From: CAZOZP01 sp964584325
GTDB lineage: Bacteria > Bacteroidota > Ignavibacteria > Ignavibacteriales > Melioribacteraceae
Direction: 5' to 3'
Length of the DNA stretch: 23,509 bases
Assembly (NCBI GenBank): GCA_964584325.1
Contig: CAZOZP010000053.1
Span: 1 to 23,509 of the forward strand
The translations under genes and the position numbers were made by a program. Positions 14,427-23,509 of the stretch are shown here, piece by piece. The notes under the pieces are model-generated. The model had not been told where the DNA came from, made no database searches, and saw only the letters and a list, made by a program, of their open reading frames with translations. Numbering within the stretch: position 1 is the stretch's first letter; every line of letters starts with the position of its first letter.

Positions 14427-17400
14427 CTATTTAATAAGAGCAAATTTATCGATTTTTGTACCCACTTCAGGCACCTCAACTACATATATATACACACCGT
14501 AAGCTACATCAATATTTTCTTCAGTTCTTAGATTCCACTTAACATCACCATTATTTATATCATTATGATATAAAGTTTTGATCTTTTCACCGCGAACTGT
14601 GTAGATGCTTATTTTTGCTCCCGGAGGAATATGAGTAAATTTAATTGTTCTTTCACCACGGCTTGCAGATGTTGAAGTAAAACTGGAAAGTCTTGATTCC
14701 ATAACATTAGTAACAACATATGGATTTGGAACAACTTTAATTTTCTTCAAATTTTCTGAAGCAGATGCAGCATCAATTTTCGGAGCTTTCATTTTAAATG
14801 TAAGTTCATCAGCATCATCAAACGGCTTTAACATTGATACAGTGAATGTACCATTCTTGTATAATGGTGTACCTGGAACAGGGAATACGAATGTTACACG
14901 CCATGTTCTTCTTTCTACACCATCAATCATTTCCTTAAAGTAAACATTGTGCTGCATATTCAAACCGCGCAGAGTATCATAGACAACATCAATATACTTA
15001 TTTGTTGTAAGATTCTTAACTCTAAATTTAATATCTTTGGCTGTAGTTGTAATAGTATCAATTCTTGATCCTCTTACTCTTGGTAATTTGTCAACAACAG
15101 ACTGACCAACAACTACGTCACTGAATTCAAACATATAATCGTTAGGCAATGCGTAACCGTTATACTTTTGAGGATTATCGCTAACTAACCATTCCCATCT
15201 TGCAATTGTAGGAATCTTAAAAGTTGTGTCTGTTCCTGCATAAACAGTTTTTGCAGAATCAAATCTTACAGGATCAACAAATACATCAACTTTAAATCCC
15301 TGATGAACTGGGGTACCGCCTACAAATTTATCAAGTCTATTAACAAGAGTATCCTGAATAGCTTTATAGGTATTTGATTTTACTGCCATTTCAACACTAT
15401 TTACAACAATGGTTTCAACACCGGCAGGAATTGTAATTGATTCACCGGGTTTAACAATGAATGTCTGATTAGTTTTAGGAATATAGACAGTATCAGGTGA
15501 CTGAAGATCAATAAGACTCCAGCCTGATGTAACGAAATGATAACCGTCATGAATTCTTCTTCCGGTTCCGTCAACACGGAATCTTTCTTCTATTTTGCTT
15601 TGGAATTTAACCTTGTATTCATAACCGTCGTTCACTTTAGCATTATCAACAACGTTTACAGAAATATTTCCGGTTCCAACAAAATTAGCTGATTTAGTAA
15701 CATCAGTAACAGATCCGGCAACAAAACCAACCGGTCTTGCACCAGGTGTAATGGAACCTGTGTTTTTCAGGAAGGAAATATTTCCTGTTTCATCTCTGAA
15801 CAGAGTTTTCGGATTTTCTTCAGGAAGAATATCTGATGATTCATCGCCTCTGTCATATGCGGATACTGCATAATAATATGTAACACCCGGAACAATGCCT
15901 AAAGAATCAACATATATATTAGTAATACCTTTTAACTGACTTGCATTCTGATCATCAGGATTTCCGAAACCGTTGTCATTCTTACCCATATAAGGTAAAA
16001 TACCGCCTATTGATTCAGAAAGAGCTCTTGAAGGATAAAAATTTCCGGATATTGAGTCAATAAGATCATACTGTGCAATAGGTTTATCAAAAACGAGATT
16101 TCCTCTGTTGTTTGTTATAGTTCTGGAATCTCTGAAGTTTTCTTCTGTAGCACGATATATTTTATAACCCTGGAAATCTTTTTCTTTAGTAATAAAGTCA
16201 ACCGAATTCTCAGATCTGTCACCATCCCAATAAAGAACAACTTTACCATCTTCATGAGCTAAATGAAGAATTGGTTCAAGCGGAGGTTTCGGGAAGTTGT
16301 ATCCGGCATTATAAATATTCTGAACTGTTCTTTTATTTCCTTCAATTTCCTGAAGGTCAGCACCAAATACAAGTGCAGTAGAGAATCTTTCAATTTTTTT
16401 CGGAAGCAACGGGAAATAACCTGAAGCAAAAATAAAGTCACCGTCCATTGGTCTTGGATCAACAAGGTCAAATGCACCGGGTGTCATTCTTGTCCAGAGG
16501 TTTTCGTCATTGCTTAAGTTAGGAGCAATAGTAAGTTCAAAATAGTCAAAAGAAGTAAGACCAATCTGATCTGATTCTTCTGTGTCAGTTACACCGTAAT
16601 TAGGTTCGCCTTGATCAGGTGTACCGTTATTTTCAGTACCGTCAGCATCAGGACCGGGATAGTCTTCATCAAGCGGACTTAAACCATCGCTTCCAACGTC
16701 ATCGGCAAGCCATCCGCTTTCGTTGTAGATCCACTCTCCTGTATTCGGGTTACGGCTCCAGTCGCCATCTTCGTCAGATGCCCAACCGTCCTGAGCGAAT
16801 GTATTATCTCTCTTTTCATTTATAAGAGGATCGCTTAATCCAGCACCGGTTTTATAATTAATATATCTTAACGGGTCAACTCTTTTTACAACACGGGCTT
16901 TGTAGTGAATAGCCTCGTTTTCGTCAATAAGACCGTCGAGGTCATCATCCTGACCGTTGTTTGCTGTAACATCAGGAATGTCAACACCATTTCTGTTACC
17001 GGCAATATGACCTTCTCTAAGAACAGTTGTAGCTGTCAAAACGTAAGTTTTTCCAAGTGAATTCGCAGTGAAAGGAAAAGCATTTATTGTTCTGACTGTT
17101 CTCTCGTAAGTAACAGGATCTATTTCAACAATCTGATCACCAATTTTATATGTAACAGCGGCAAAATCTGTAGCAGTGAACATAGGGCTTGAGGCATCTC
17201 TTGAGTCGCCGTCATTATCGATTCCGTCGTAAGGATTTCCTGGAGATTCGAGGAATGCATAACCGATATAACCAACTTTCTGGCCGATATTTCCTAAACC
17301 GTCAAAGTCGTAAGAATAAATAATTTGATCATCCGGACGGAAGTCAGCCATATCATCATTACTGTCGCCATCTCCACCTGCAAGAGTTCCCACAACAACA

Positions 17401-18191
17401 CCGAAATTAGATTTTGCGTAGGTATGTGTACCTTCGTTAGTAATGTTGTATAACCAGAAAATACAATCCTGAGCTAAAAAGCTTGACCACTGGAAACCTC
17501 TCTGAGCCAATTTCAGACCCATCCCGTGTCTCATCGGATCATTTGCATCAGGTATAAATCTGGTAGCCGGACTAGTTCTGTCAGAAGTTGTGCGTTCAGT
17601 TGCAGGAAAGTTGAACTCATCGGATTCCTGATCAGTAGCAAGGAAAAATGATTCCTGCGTAGCATTTGTAATACTGCGGCCGAAATAACCGAACCACTGA
17701 GTTGCACCATTTTCGTCTTTCCAGTCCTTAGCAACTGCATCATTCCATCCTTCAATAGGCCAGGTATCAGGTAAGTGACTCATAGCAACCGATTTACTGT
17801 TTGGATTTCTGTATCCGGAAATCGGGTTCCATGCCCAGGCATAGTTTGCAATCGGATGGCGTTCATCAAACTGCCCTGATCTTGGACCTCTTGATATTTC
17901 AATAGAATGAAGAGTATCCGGACCCATTACGAATTCAACACCAATAAGCGGAATACAGTCACCGATATAGTTTTCGCCGGAACCTAAAGGCCACTCGCCT
18001 CTTATATCGATTTCAGTATTAAAGCCGGCTATCTGACCATCATTGTAGAAAGACACAGCGGCACGGTTACCTGTATGATAGCCAACGCTGATCAACTTTG
18101 AATCAACATCTTTACCGCTGGCATATTGAGCAAGGATAGGAACTTGCACAACGATTGCCAACATCATAAAAATTTTGAGTAATATTTTCAT
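14427..18191 (-). CDS. Large T9SS-exported surface protein next to TonB receptor
   Basis: A 1254-residue secreted protein with a signal peptide at about 1-21 (ends ILAQ). The N-terminal half is beta-rich and has acidic, calcium-binding-like Asp/Asn-Gly stretches: GIDNDGDSRD near 320, GQDDDLDGLIDENE near 410, and a longer acidic region near 505-535. A fibronectin type III-like segment starts near 635 (VVLYWDGDRS, QGYKIYRA). Residues about 1147-1254 form a T9SS-type sorting domain (VVPNPYVV, ISIYTVRGEKIKTL, GVYIYVVEV, final KFALIK). The frame opens at a TTG at 18206, next to the preceding stop, but AAGGA lies seven bases before ATG 18191, which I take as the start. I recognise no enzyme motif; a surface ligand-binding partner of the receptor is the best inference. 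Confidence 0.85.
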   Translation of the reverse strand: MKILLKIFMMLAIVVQVPILAQYASGKDVDSKLISVGYHTGNRAAVSFYNDGQIAGFNTEIDIRGEWPLGSGENYIGDCIPLIGVEFVMGPDTLHSIEISRGPRSGQFDERHPIANYAWAWNPISGYRNPNSKSVAMSHLPDTWPIEGWNDAVAKDWKDENGATQWFGYFGRSITNATQESFFLATDQESDEFNFPATERTTSDRTSPATRFIPDANDPMRHGMGLKLAQRGFQWSSFLAQDCIFWLYNITNEGTHTYAKSNFGVVVGTLAGGDGDSNDDMADFRPDDQIIYSYDFDGLGNIGQKVGYIGYAFLESPGNPYDGIDNDGDSRDASSPMFTATDFAAVTYKIGDQIVEIDPVTYERTVRTINAFPFTANSLGKTYVLTATTVLREGHIAGNRNGVDIPDVTANNGQDDDLDGLIDENEAIHYKARVVKRVDPLRYINYKTGAGLSDPLINEKRDNTFAQDGWASDEDGDWSRNPNTGEWIYNESGWLADDVGSDGLSPLDEDYPGPDADGTENNGTPDQGEPNYGVTDTEESDQIGLTSFDYFELTIAPNLSNDENLWTRMTPGAFDLVDPRPMDGDFIFASGYFPLLPKKIERFSTALVFGADLQEIEGNKRTVQNIYNAGYNFPKPPLEPILHLAHEDGKVVLYWDGDRSENSVDFITKEKDFQGYKIYRATEENFRDSRTITNNRGNLVFDKPIAQYDLIDSISGNFYPSRALSESIGGILPYMGKNDNGFGNPDDQNASQLKGITNIYVDSLGIVPGVTYYYAVSAYDRGDESSDILPEENPKTLFRDETGNISFLKNTGSITPGARPVGFVAGSVTDVTKSANFVGTGNISVNVVDNAKVNDGYEYKVKFQSKIEERFRVDGTGRRIHDGYHFVTSGWSLIDLQSPDTVYIPKTNQTFIVKPGESITIPAGVETIVVNSVEMAVKSNTYKAIQDTLVNRLDKFVGGTPVHQGFKVDVFVDPVRFDSAKTVYAGTDTTFKIPTIARWEWLVSDNPQKYNGYALPNDYMFEFSDVVVGQSVVDKLPRVRGSRIDTITTTAKDIKFRVKNLTTNKYIDVVYDTLRGLNMQHNVYFKEMIDGVERRTWRVTFVFPVPGTPLYKNGTFTVSMLKPFDDADELTFKMKAPKIDAASASENLKKIKVVPNPYVVTNVMESRLSSFTSTSASRGERTIKFTHIPPGAKISIYTVRGEKIKTLYHNDINNGDVKWNLRTEENIDVAYGVYIYVVEVPEVGTKIDKFALIK

Positions 18192-18206
18192 ACTTAGTTC
18201 CTTCAA

Positions 18207-21116
18207 TTAAAAGTTATATGAAAAACCTACTTCCACTCTTCTTGGTGAAGCAAAGAAAGTCGGGTTAGTATAAATTTCGTCAACAGTATTCAATTCGTTA
18301 CCGACTAATCCTCTGTTTCTGTAATCAGTCTTTGCCTGAGTTTCAAAAGGATCGCCTGTATCACCGTAAACATTATTTGCATTTTCGAAATCAAATAAGT
18401 TAAATACTTTTGCAAAAAGAGAAAGTCTTGTATTTCCAATCATTATGTCTTTATATAGTCTCATATCGAAATTGAAAACAGTTTGCTTGTCACCTGAATT
18501 TGCAGGGAAATCACCGCCAATTGAAGAGTATTTATTCAAAGTAGGAGTATATGGCTGTCCGGCATAAATATTTCCTATGAGAGAAACACCGAATGCCCCC
18601 GGATCGCTGTAGTTAACTGCGAGGTTAAGAGTATGAGGCTGATCCCAAGACAATCTTCTTATAAATGTTTCTGGCATATCGCTTCCGGGAAGCTTTATGA
18701 ATGACCCGCGGGGATCAGATGAATTACCTTTTGTTTCACTATAAGTATAGTCGAGGTTAACCGAGAATCCGTCACCAAGTCTTTTTTCAAATTTAATGAT
18801 AAAGCCTTTTGAAAATCCGAAGTCAGAGTTTTTAATAAGAGTATATGTCTGTCCGGGCATAGCAGTTTTAACTTCTTCACTGGCAGTTCCAACCAAATCA
18901 CGGAAGTCTTCAAAAAATACTGTTACATCGATCACCATATCATCGCTGAGAGCCTGCTGTAAACCGATTTCACCTTTAACGGTTTTCTGAGGATTAAGAT
19001 CTGCGTTACCAAGTCTTCCAACATTACCTGAAGTTGAATTAAGTTCAAATTCAGGATTTTCATATAAGAATTCATATCTCGGAAGCTGGAAGAAATGACC
19101 GTAGGATAAGTGAATTACGCCTTTTTCAGTAATTGGGAAAGCGATACCGATTCTTGGGCTGAACTGAGATTTATCAGAAGCATCTTTGAACCAGTATTTT
19201 TCTCTATCGGCAACTGTCTTTACAGTTTCACCGGCATCTTGGACACCATTCCCGTTTGCATCATTAAATCTGTTTGCAGGTTTAATCGGGTCTAGAATAT
19301 TAGGATCTGAAGGATCATTTAATATTTGGCCGTCAGGCATAAAATAGTCAAATCTTAATCCGGCATTTATGATGAGATCATAAGCTTCAATTTTGGTCTG
19401 AACATAGCCAGCTATTTCAACAGGATTCTTTAAGTACTGGTCATGGTCAACAGATGTTATAGGCGGAACGAGAACATTAAATCTGTCTTGAGGACGGAGT
19501 TCAAGATCATCAAAAAAGATTCTGTGTTTTTTGTAGTCAAATCCTCCCTGAAGTGCAATTTCCCTTGTAAGCTGGGAGGTCATATCGCCTTTAATACCAA
19601 TTGTGGAAGTATTTCTGGTAAATCTGTTATTACTTGTTCCTCCGATACCGAATACCGGCGTTCCGTTTGAAGAAGTATAACCGGCAATCATGTTTGAGTT
19701 CACATATTTTGTTGAACCGTCTGATTCAAATACATTTTCAAACATATAATGTCTGTAATCTTTAAACGCATAAGAACCGCTTAATGTGTAGAATGTTTGA
19801 CCGAAAGCATGGTTAATTTGTGCAATGTTTGTATGTGATTTAGAAAATCTCTGAAGATTGTTTTCAGGAGTAAGTCTGTTACCGTTATAGTCTTTGTATT
19901 CCCTATAATCAAACATATAGTTGTACATTACACGGAATCCCTGGAAAAGACTTGTTGTAAGTTTTCCCTGGGCATAATATCTATCGTCAGGATTCATTGA
20001 AACAAAAGATCTGTCGCCTGTATAGAAAGGTTTTGTCTGGAAAAGCTCTTGTGTTACGATTTGACCATCTGCATTTTTCAAAACCATCGGGTTAAGATTT
20101 CCTGCAGCGTCATACAATTTGTTACCTAAAGCGACATCATATTTATTTAAGTCAACAAGATATTGCCCTGCCTGGTTATTTGCACCAAGAAGAGTCGTAA
20201 ATACAGTATTAGGAAGAAAATCGTTTCTTCCGTAGAGATGACCTTCATTTGAAGTATAGCGGCCGTTAATGAAGAAATGCATTACATCAGGAATAATCGG
20301 ACCTGAGAAACTTCCTTCAAAATTCTTTATTGCTACAGGATTTAAATCATCTATATTCCAGAAAATATCTGTTCTGTTTGAAACATAATCACCGATATAT
20401 GATGAAACACTTCCTTTAAACTCATTGCTACCGTCTTTGGTCACAATGTTTACAACACCGGAAAGAGCCTGGCCGTATTCAGCATTGAATGCACCTGATA
20501 CAACCTGAAGTTCCTGAACTGCGCCTGAGTTAACATCAACAACTGATGAACCGTCAAAAGCATCATTCACGGGAACACCGTCAATAGTATAGTTTATCTG
20601 ATTGGCACGGCCTCCGCGCATATGGAACTCACCACCCTGGCCTTTTACAAGTCCGGCCTGCAGTGAAAGTACGTCGCCGATATTATTAACCGGAAGGTCA
20701 GCTATTAATTTGTCATCAACAGCAATAGCTGTAGATGTTTTACCTTTTTCAACAAGAGGTCTTGTTGCGATAACTGTTACCTCTGCTGTAGTATAGCTTT
20801 CTTCAGGGAGAGAGAAGTCAACAACCGTTGTATTGTTAACCGTAACTCTTACATTCGAAACATTCTGTGCATTGTAACCAACCACAGATGCGCGTAATGT
20901 ATATGTTCCGGGGGGAACGTTAACTATTGTAAAATAACCGTCGAAATCCGACGCGGCACCCATTGATGAACCAACTATTAAAACGTTGGCAAACGGGATT
21001 GGTTCTTGTGTCTTTGCATCAGTTATTTGTCCGACAACCTTACCGGTTGTCTGAGCATAAAACTGAACTGCGGAAAATAGGAACACAAGAATTAAAAATA
21101 GATATTTTTGTTTCAT
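18207..21116 (-). CDS. SusC-like TonB-dependent receptor with carboxypeptidase-regulatory-like domain
   Basis: A 969-residue outer-membrane receptor. It has a signal peptide at 1-21 and a carboxypeptidase-regulatory-like beta-sandwich at about 25-105 (GQITDAKTQEPIPFANVLI, DFDGYFTIVNVPPGTY). A TonB-box-like segment follows near 112-118 (EVTVIAT). The plug at about 120-230 has MRGGRANQINYTIDGVPVND and SGAFNAEYGQALSGVVNIVTK. A long barrel ends in VEVGFSYNF with a terminal Phe. It imports large or scarce ligands powered by TonB. GGAGG seven bases before the ATG supports the start. No SusD homologue is adjacent. Instead the next gene, starting within 20 bases of its stop, encodes a T9SS-exported protein that may take the lid or ligand-binding role. 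It is the first gene of the four-gene locus. Confidence 0.93.
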   Translation of the reverse strand: MKQKYLFLILVFLFSAVQFYAQTTGKVVGQITDAKTQEPIPFANVLIVGSSMGAASDFDGYFTIVNVPPGTYTLRASVVGYNAQNVSNVRVTVNNTTVVDFSLPEESYTTAEVTVIATRPLVEKGKTSTAIAVDDKLIADLPVNNIGDVLSLQAGLVKGQGGEFHMRGGRANQINYTIDGVPVNDAFDGSSVVDVNSGAVQELQVVSGAFNAEYGQALSGVVNIVTKDGSNEFKGSVSSYIGDYVSNRTDIFWNIDDLNPVAIKNFEGSFSGPIIPDVMHFFINGRYTSNEGHLYGRNDFLPNTVFTTLLGANNQAGQYLVDLNKYDVALGNKLYDAAGNLNPMVLKNADGQIVTQELFQTKPFYTGDRSFVSMNPDDRYYAQGKLTTSLFQGFRVMYNYMFDYREYKDYNGNRLTPENNLQRFSKSHTNIAQINHAFGQTFYTLSGSYAFKDYRHYMFENVFESDGSTKYVNSNMIAGYTSSNGTPVFGIGGTSNNRFTRNTSTIGIKGDMTSQLTREIALQGGFDYKKHRIFFDDLELRPQDRFNVLVPPITSVDHDQYLKNPVEIAGYVQTKIEAYDLIINAGLRFDYFMPDGQILNDPSDPNILDPIKPANRFNDANGNGVQDAGETVKTVADREKYWFKDASDKSQFSPRIGIAFPITEKGVIHLSYGHFFQLPRYEFLYENPEFELNSTSGNVGRLGNADLNPQKTVKGEIGLQQALSDDMVIDVTVFFEDFRDLVGTASEEVKTAMPGQTYTLIKNSDFGFSKGFIIKFEKRLGDGFSVNLDYTYSETKGNSSDPRGSFIKLPGSDMPETFIRRLSWDQPHTLNLAVNYSDPGAFGVSLIGNIYAGQPYTPTLNKYSSIGGDFPANSGDKQTVFNFDMRLYKDIMIGNTRLSLFAKVFNLFDFENANNVYGDTGDPFETQAKTDYRNRGLVGNELNTVDEIYTNPTFFASPRRVEVGFSYNF

Positions 21117-21250
21117 TCAAGCACCTCCAAATGAGAATAAAAAAAAACGTATTTAAGTATTAAATACACACCACTTCTATTTAATTCTAAAGTGTGAATT
21201 TAATTAACTCCAAAGAAAAAAACAAAACAAAACAGATGATATTTTATAAA

Positions 21251-21258
21251 TATTTTTG
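21251..21258 (+). promoter_or_regulatory. Bacteroidetes-type -7 box before rnhC
   Basis: TATTTTTG matches TAnnTTTG, but no TTG stands at the expected -33 distance. A start near 21265 would make translation from the distal ATG at 21194 impossible and supports ATG 21356. Confidence 0.35.
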
Positions 21259-21355
21259 TTTAGGACATAAAAACTCCATTATTTTTCTTTTTTTGAAAAA
21301 CATTTGTGTTGTTGCGGCAGTTATTATTATTATTAATGAAAAGATTGTCAAAATT

Positions 21356-22282
21356 ATGAAAACCAATGCTTATTTACTGATTAAGAGAATTACAAGTGTA
21401 TTATCGGAAAATCCCGAGATTATTTCATCCGAAATTACAGAAAATAATTATAATTATTCTGTTGAAGTAACCAAAATATCAGAAAGACTCCGGATATTGG
21501 TATATTTTGGTAAACGCGGTATTTCTGTTGTAATTCAGGGCAGACAATCAACCGAATTTTATGAGCAAGTGGTTTCCTCTTTGAACAAGGCTGACATATC
21601 TATTGATAGTCGGAGCATTGTGAATCCGCCAAAAAACGGCAACTTTCCTCAAATAGGATCAGACGAATGCGGGAAGGGCGACTTTTTTGGTCCACTCGTA
21701 GTTACTGCAGCCTATATTAATAAAGATGTATTAGATTTTGCATTATCACTTGGAGTTGTTGACAGCAAACTTTTGTCTGACTCAAAAATTAACATAATTG
21801 CCGAAAAATTGCTAAACAATCAAGAATTTAAGTTTGAAAGTTTAGTTCTGGAACCGCATATATATAATAGATTATTTAACAAATACCGAAATCTCAATCT
21901 TATACTTGCAAAGGCTCATTCAAAAGTTATTAATGAACTGTTGCAAAAACACTATTGCAATAATGTAATCATAGACAAATTTGCAGAACTTCGGTTTGAT
22001 GTTGAAAACAATTTCCCGGAAGTGAAGTTTACTAAAATACATAAGGCCGAGTCATTTTTATCTGTTGCTTCTGCTTCAATTATTAGCCGTTATTATTTTA
22101 ATCAATGGTTTGAAAAACAAAAACTTTCCGGTTTTGATTTCCCGAAAGGCTCCTCTGCAAAAACAGATATGTATGTTAAAAAGTTATTTTCTTCTGAAAT
22201 TAGTTTCAATTTTGATATATTTGCAAAAACACACTTTAAGACTTTAACGAAAGCTGAAAACAGACGGAATTATAATGACTGA
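21356..22282 (+). CDS. rnhC: Ribonuclease HIII
   Basis: A 308-residue type 2 ribonuclease H that cuts the RNA strand of RNA-DNA hybrids. An N-terminal TBP-like substrate-binding domain occupies about 1-85, which marks RNase HIII rather than HII. The catalytic domain begins with IGSDECGKGDFFGPL, where Asp103 and Glu104 are the first two metal ligands. A further catalytic Asp is expected in VIIDKFAE (Asp207), and KAESFLSVASASIISRY follows at about 230-246. The frame extends upstream to an ATG at 21194, adding 54 residues with a hydrophobic stretch foreign to this cytosolic family. I therefore prefer Met at 21356, which gives the family's usual length. The last eight bases overlap pfkA, indicating coupled translation. 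Confidence 0.92.
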   Translation: MKTNAYLLIKRITSVLSENPEIISSEITENNYNYSVEVTKISERLRILVYFGKRGISVVIQGRQSTEFYEQVVSSLNKADISIDSRSIVNPPKNGNFPQIGSDECGKGDFFGPLVVTAAYINKDVLDFALSLGVVDSKLLSDSKINIIAEKLLNNQEFKFESLVLEPHIYNRLFNKYRNLNLILAKAHSKVINELLQKHYCNNVIIDKFAELRFDVENNFPEVKFTKIHKAESFLSVASASIISRYYFNQWFEKQKLSGFDFPKGSSAKTDMYVKKLFSSEISFNFDIFAKTHFKTLTKAENRRNYND

Positions 22283-23378
22283 CTCTCATGTAAAAAGAAT
22301 CGGAATACTCACAGGCGGTGGCGATTGCCCCGGACTGAATGCAGTAATTCGCGGTGTTTCAAAACCGGCATTTGACAACGGATTAAAAGTTATCGGGATT
22401 CAGGATGGTTTTGAAGGCCTTGTATCCGGAAAGGCCGTAGAACTACATGACTCGGATGTTTCAGGCATACTTAACCGCGGCGGTACGATTCTGGGTTCTT
22501 CAAATAAAGGAGACCCCTTCCATTGGCCTGAAGAATCTGACGGAAAAATAAAAATTGTTGACCGTTCTGAACAAGCTCTCAGAAACTTTCGTGCATGGGA
22601 TTTGGATGCACTTATTGCCATTGGCGGCGACGGGACTATGAATATCGCTCAGAAAATGCGGGAATTGGGAATTAATGTAGTAGGCGTCCCGAAAACTATT
22701 GATAATGATCTTGAAGCTACAGACTTGACATTCGGACACGATTCAGCTGTTTATGTTGTAACTGAAGCTATTGACAGGCTTCATACCACTGCATCATCGC
22801 ACCATAGAGTTATGGTTATTGAAGTAATGGGCAGATATGCCGGCTGGATTGCTCTTAACGGAGGCATTGCCGGGGGAGCTGATATAATTCTGATTCCGGA
22901 GATTCCCTTCGACTGGGATTCAGTTTACGAAAAAGTATTAAAAAGAAATATCCGCGGCAAACGCTTCAGCATTGTTTGTGTTGCTGAAGGTGCAAAAGCC
23001 AAGGACGGCAATCTGGTTATAAAGGAAACAGACAAGAAAAGAACCGATCCGATTCGTCTTGGCGGAATTGCCGAACTTGTTGCAAAAAACATTGAAACAA
23101 ACACCCGTCTGGAAACAAGATACACTGTTCTCGGACATCTTCAAAGAGGCGGAGTACCGACACCCTTCGATCGTATTCTATCAACAAAATTCGGAACATT
23201 TGCTGTTGATCTTGTTATGCGTAAGCAGTTCGGCAGAATGGTTGCTCTGAGAGGAAATAATATTTCCGATGTAGATATTACCGATGCAATCGCACATCAG
23301 AAGCTGGTTAAGCCAAATGACCAGGGTGTTATTGCCGCAAATGCAGTTGGAGTAAGTTTCGGAACAAAAATTTTATAG
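22275..23378 (+). CDS. pfkA: 6-phosphofructokinase, group III-like
   Basis: A 367-residue phosphofructokinase of glycolysis, phosphorylating fructose 6-phosphate. The N-terminal phosphate-binding motif is GILTGGGDCPGLNAVIRG (10-27). IGGDGT is at 116-121, PKTIDNDL at 139-146 with the catalytic base Asp143, and EVMGRYAGWIAL at about 183-194. LGHLQRGGVPTPFDR is near 290. Phosphoryl-donor choice depends on the residues equivalent to E. coli 104 and 124. Here they are Gly120, as in ATP enzymes, and Lys140, as in pyrophosphate enzymes. This mixed pattern occurs in group III/mixed-substrate PFKs; ATP is the more likely donor but the sequence does not settle it. The start overlaps the rnhC end by eight bases, and no clear terminator precedes the tRNA gene. 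Confidence 0.95.
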   Translation: MTDSHVKRIGILTGGGDCPGLNAVIRGVSKPAFDNGLKVIGIQDGFEGLVSGKAVELHDSDVSGILNRGGTILGSSNKGDPFHWPEESDGKIKIVDRSEQALRNFRAWDLDALIAIGGDGTMNIAQKMRELGINVVGVPKTIDNDLEATDLTFGHDSAVYVVTEAIDRLHTTASSHHRVMVIEVMGRYAGWIALNGGIAGGADIILIPEIPFDWDSVYEKVLKRNIRGKRFSIVCVAEGAKAKDGNLVIKETDKKRTDPIRLGGIAELVAKNIETNTRLETRYTVLGHLQRGGVPTPFDRILSTKFGTFAVDLVMRKQFGRMVALRGNNISDVDITDAIAHQKLVKPNDQGVIAANAVGVSFGTKIL

Positions 23379-23442
23379 TTTTTTCTTGCTTTTAGTTTTT
23401 TCGGGGATTAAATTTAGGAACTTAATTTTTGTTCTTTTATAC

Positions 23443-23509
23443 GGGGTCGTAGTTCAGTTGGTTAGAATGCCTGCCTGTCACGCAGGAGGTCGCGAGTTCG
23501 AGTCTCGTC
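23443..23509 (+). tRNA. tRNA-Asp (GTC), 3' end cut by window edge
   Basis: The 67 bases hold the 5' acceptor strand GGGGTCG, a D arm with AGTTCAGTTGGTTAGA, an anticodon stem CCTGC/GCAGG around the loop CTGTCAC, and the T arm with GTTCGAGTC. The anticodon GTC is at 23477-23479 and reads Asp codons GAC and GAU. The 3' acceptor strand lies beyond the window. The gene follows pfkA by 64 bases. Its GTC anticodon is a possible substrate for queuosine, which would link it to queF in this window. Confidence 0.95.

Overview
The window looks like a chromosomal segment from an AT-rich member of the Bacteroidota/Chlorobiota/Ignavibacteriota group; Ignavibacteria is my best guess. This is inference from four kinds of evidence: type IX secretion (T9SS) C-terminal sorting domains of the NYPNPFNPST type, a PorV/PorQ-family outer-membrane protein, two TonB-dependent receptors, and upstream boxes matching the Bacteroidetes sigma factor pattern TTG-N19/20-TAnnTTTG. 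No phage, insertion sequence, CRISPR array or plasmid gene was seen.

Layout. (1) 1-3034, minus strand: the 5' 601 codons of a large secreted protein of unknown function that runs off the left edge, and a lipoprotein of beta-propeller type. (2) 3035-3570: no gene. It holds a cluster of palindromes and a run of 9-bp repeat units, probably a dispersed intergenic repeat. (3) 3571-6106: a class I glutamine amidotransferase-like gene converging on a BtuB/CirA-type TonB-dependent receptor. (4) 6381-9365, plus strand: housekeeping genes proS and rsmI, then an Nfu-type iron-sulfur carrier gene. (5) 9436-11752, minus strand: a tightly overlapping three-gene operon for agmatine to putrescine conversion (aguB, aguA) plus queuosine synthesis (queF). 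(6) 11878-21116, minus strand: a four-gene surface locus made of a SusC-like TonB receptor, a 1254-residue T9SS cargo, a PorV/PorQ-like barrel, and a 483-residue T9SS cargo with repeated carbohydrate-binding-like beta domains. It ends in a strong terminator. (7) 21356-23378, plus strand: RNase HIII overlapping a 6-phosphofructokinase, followed by a tRNA-Asp cut by the right edge.

The most distinctive part is region 6. One receptor, two T9SS-exported proteins and a dedicated PorV-like carrier are encoded together, suggesting a self-contained outer-surface capture and uptake machine that resembles Sus systems but has no recognisable SusD. Several gene starts are moved downstream of the longest open frame, using ribosome binding sites or promoters: 8820, 13329, 18191 and 21356.
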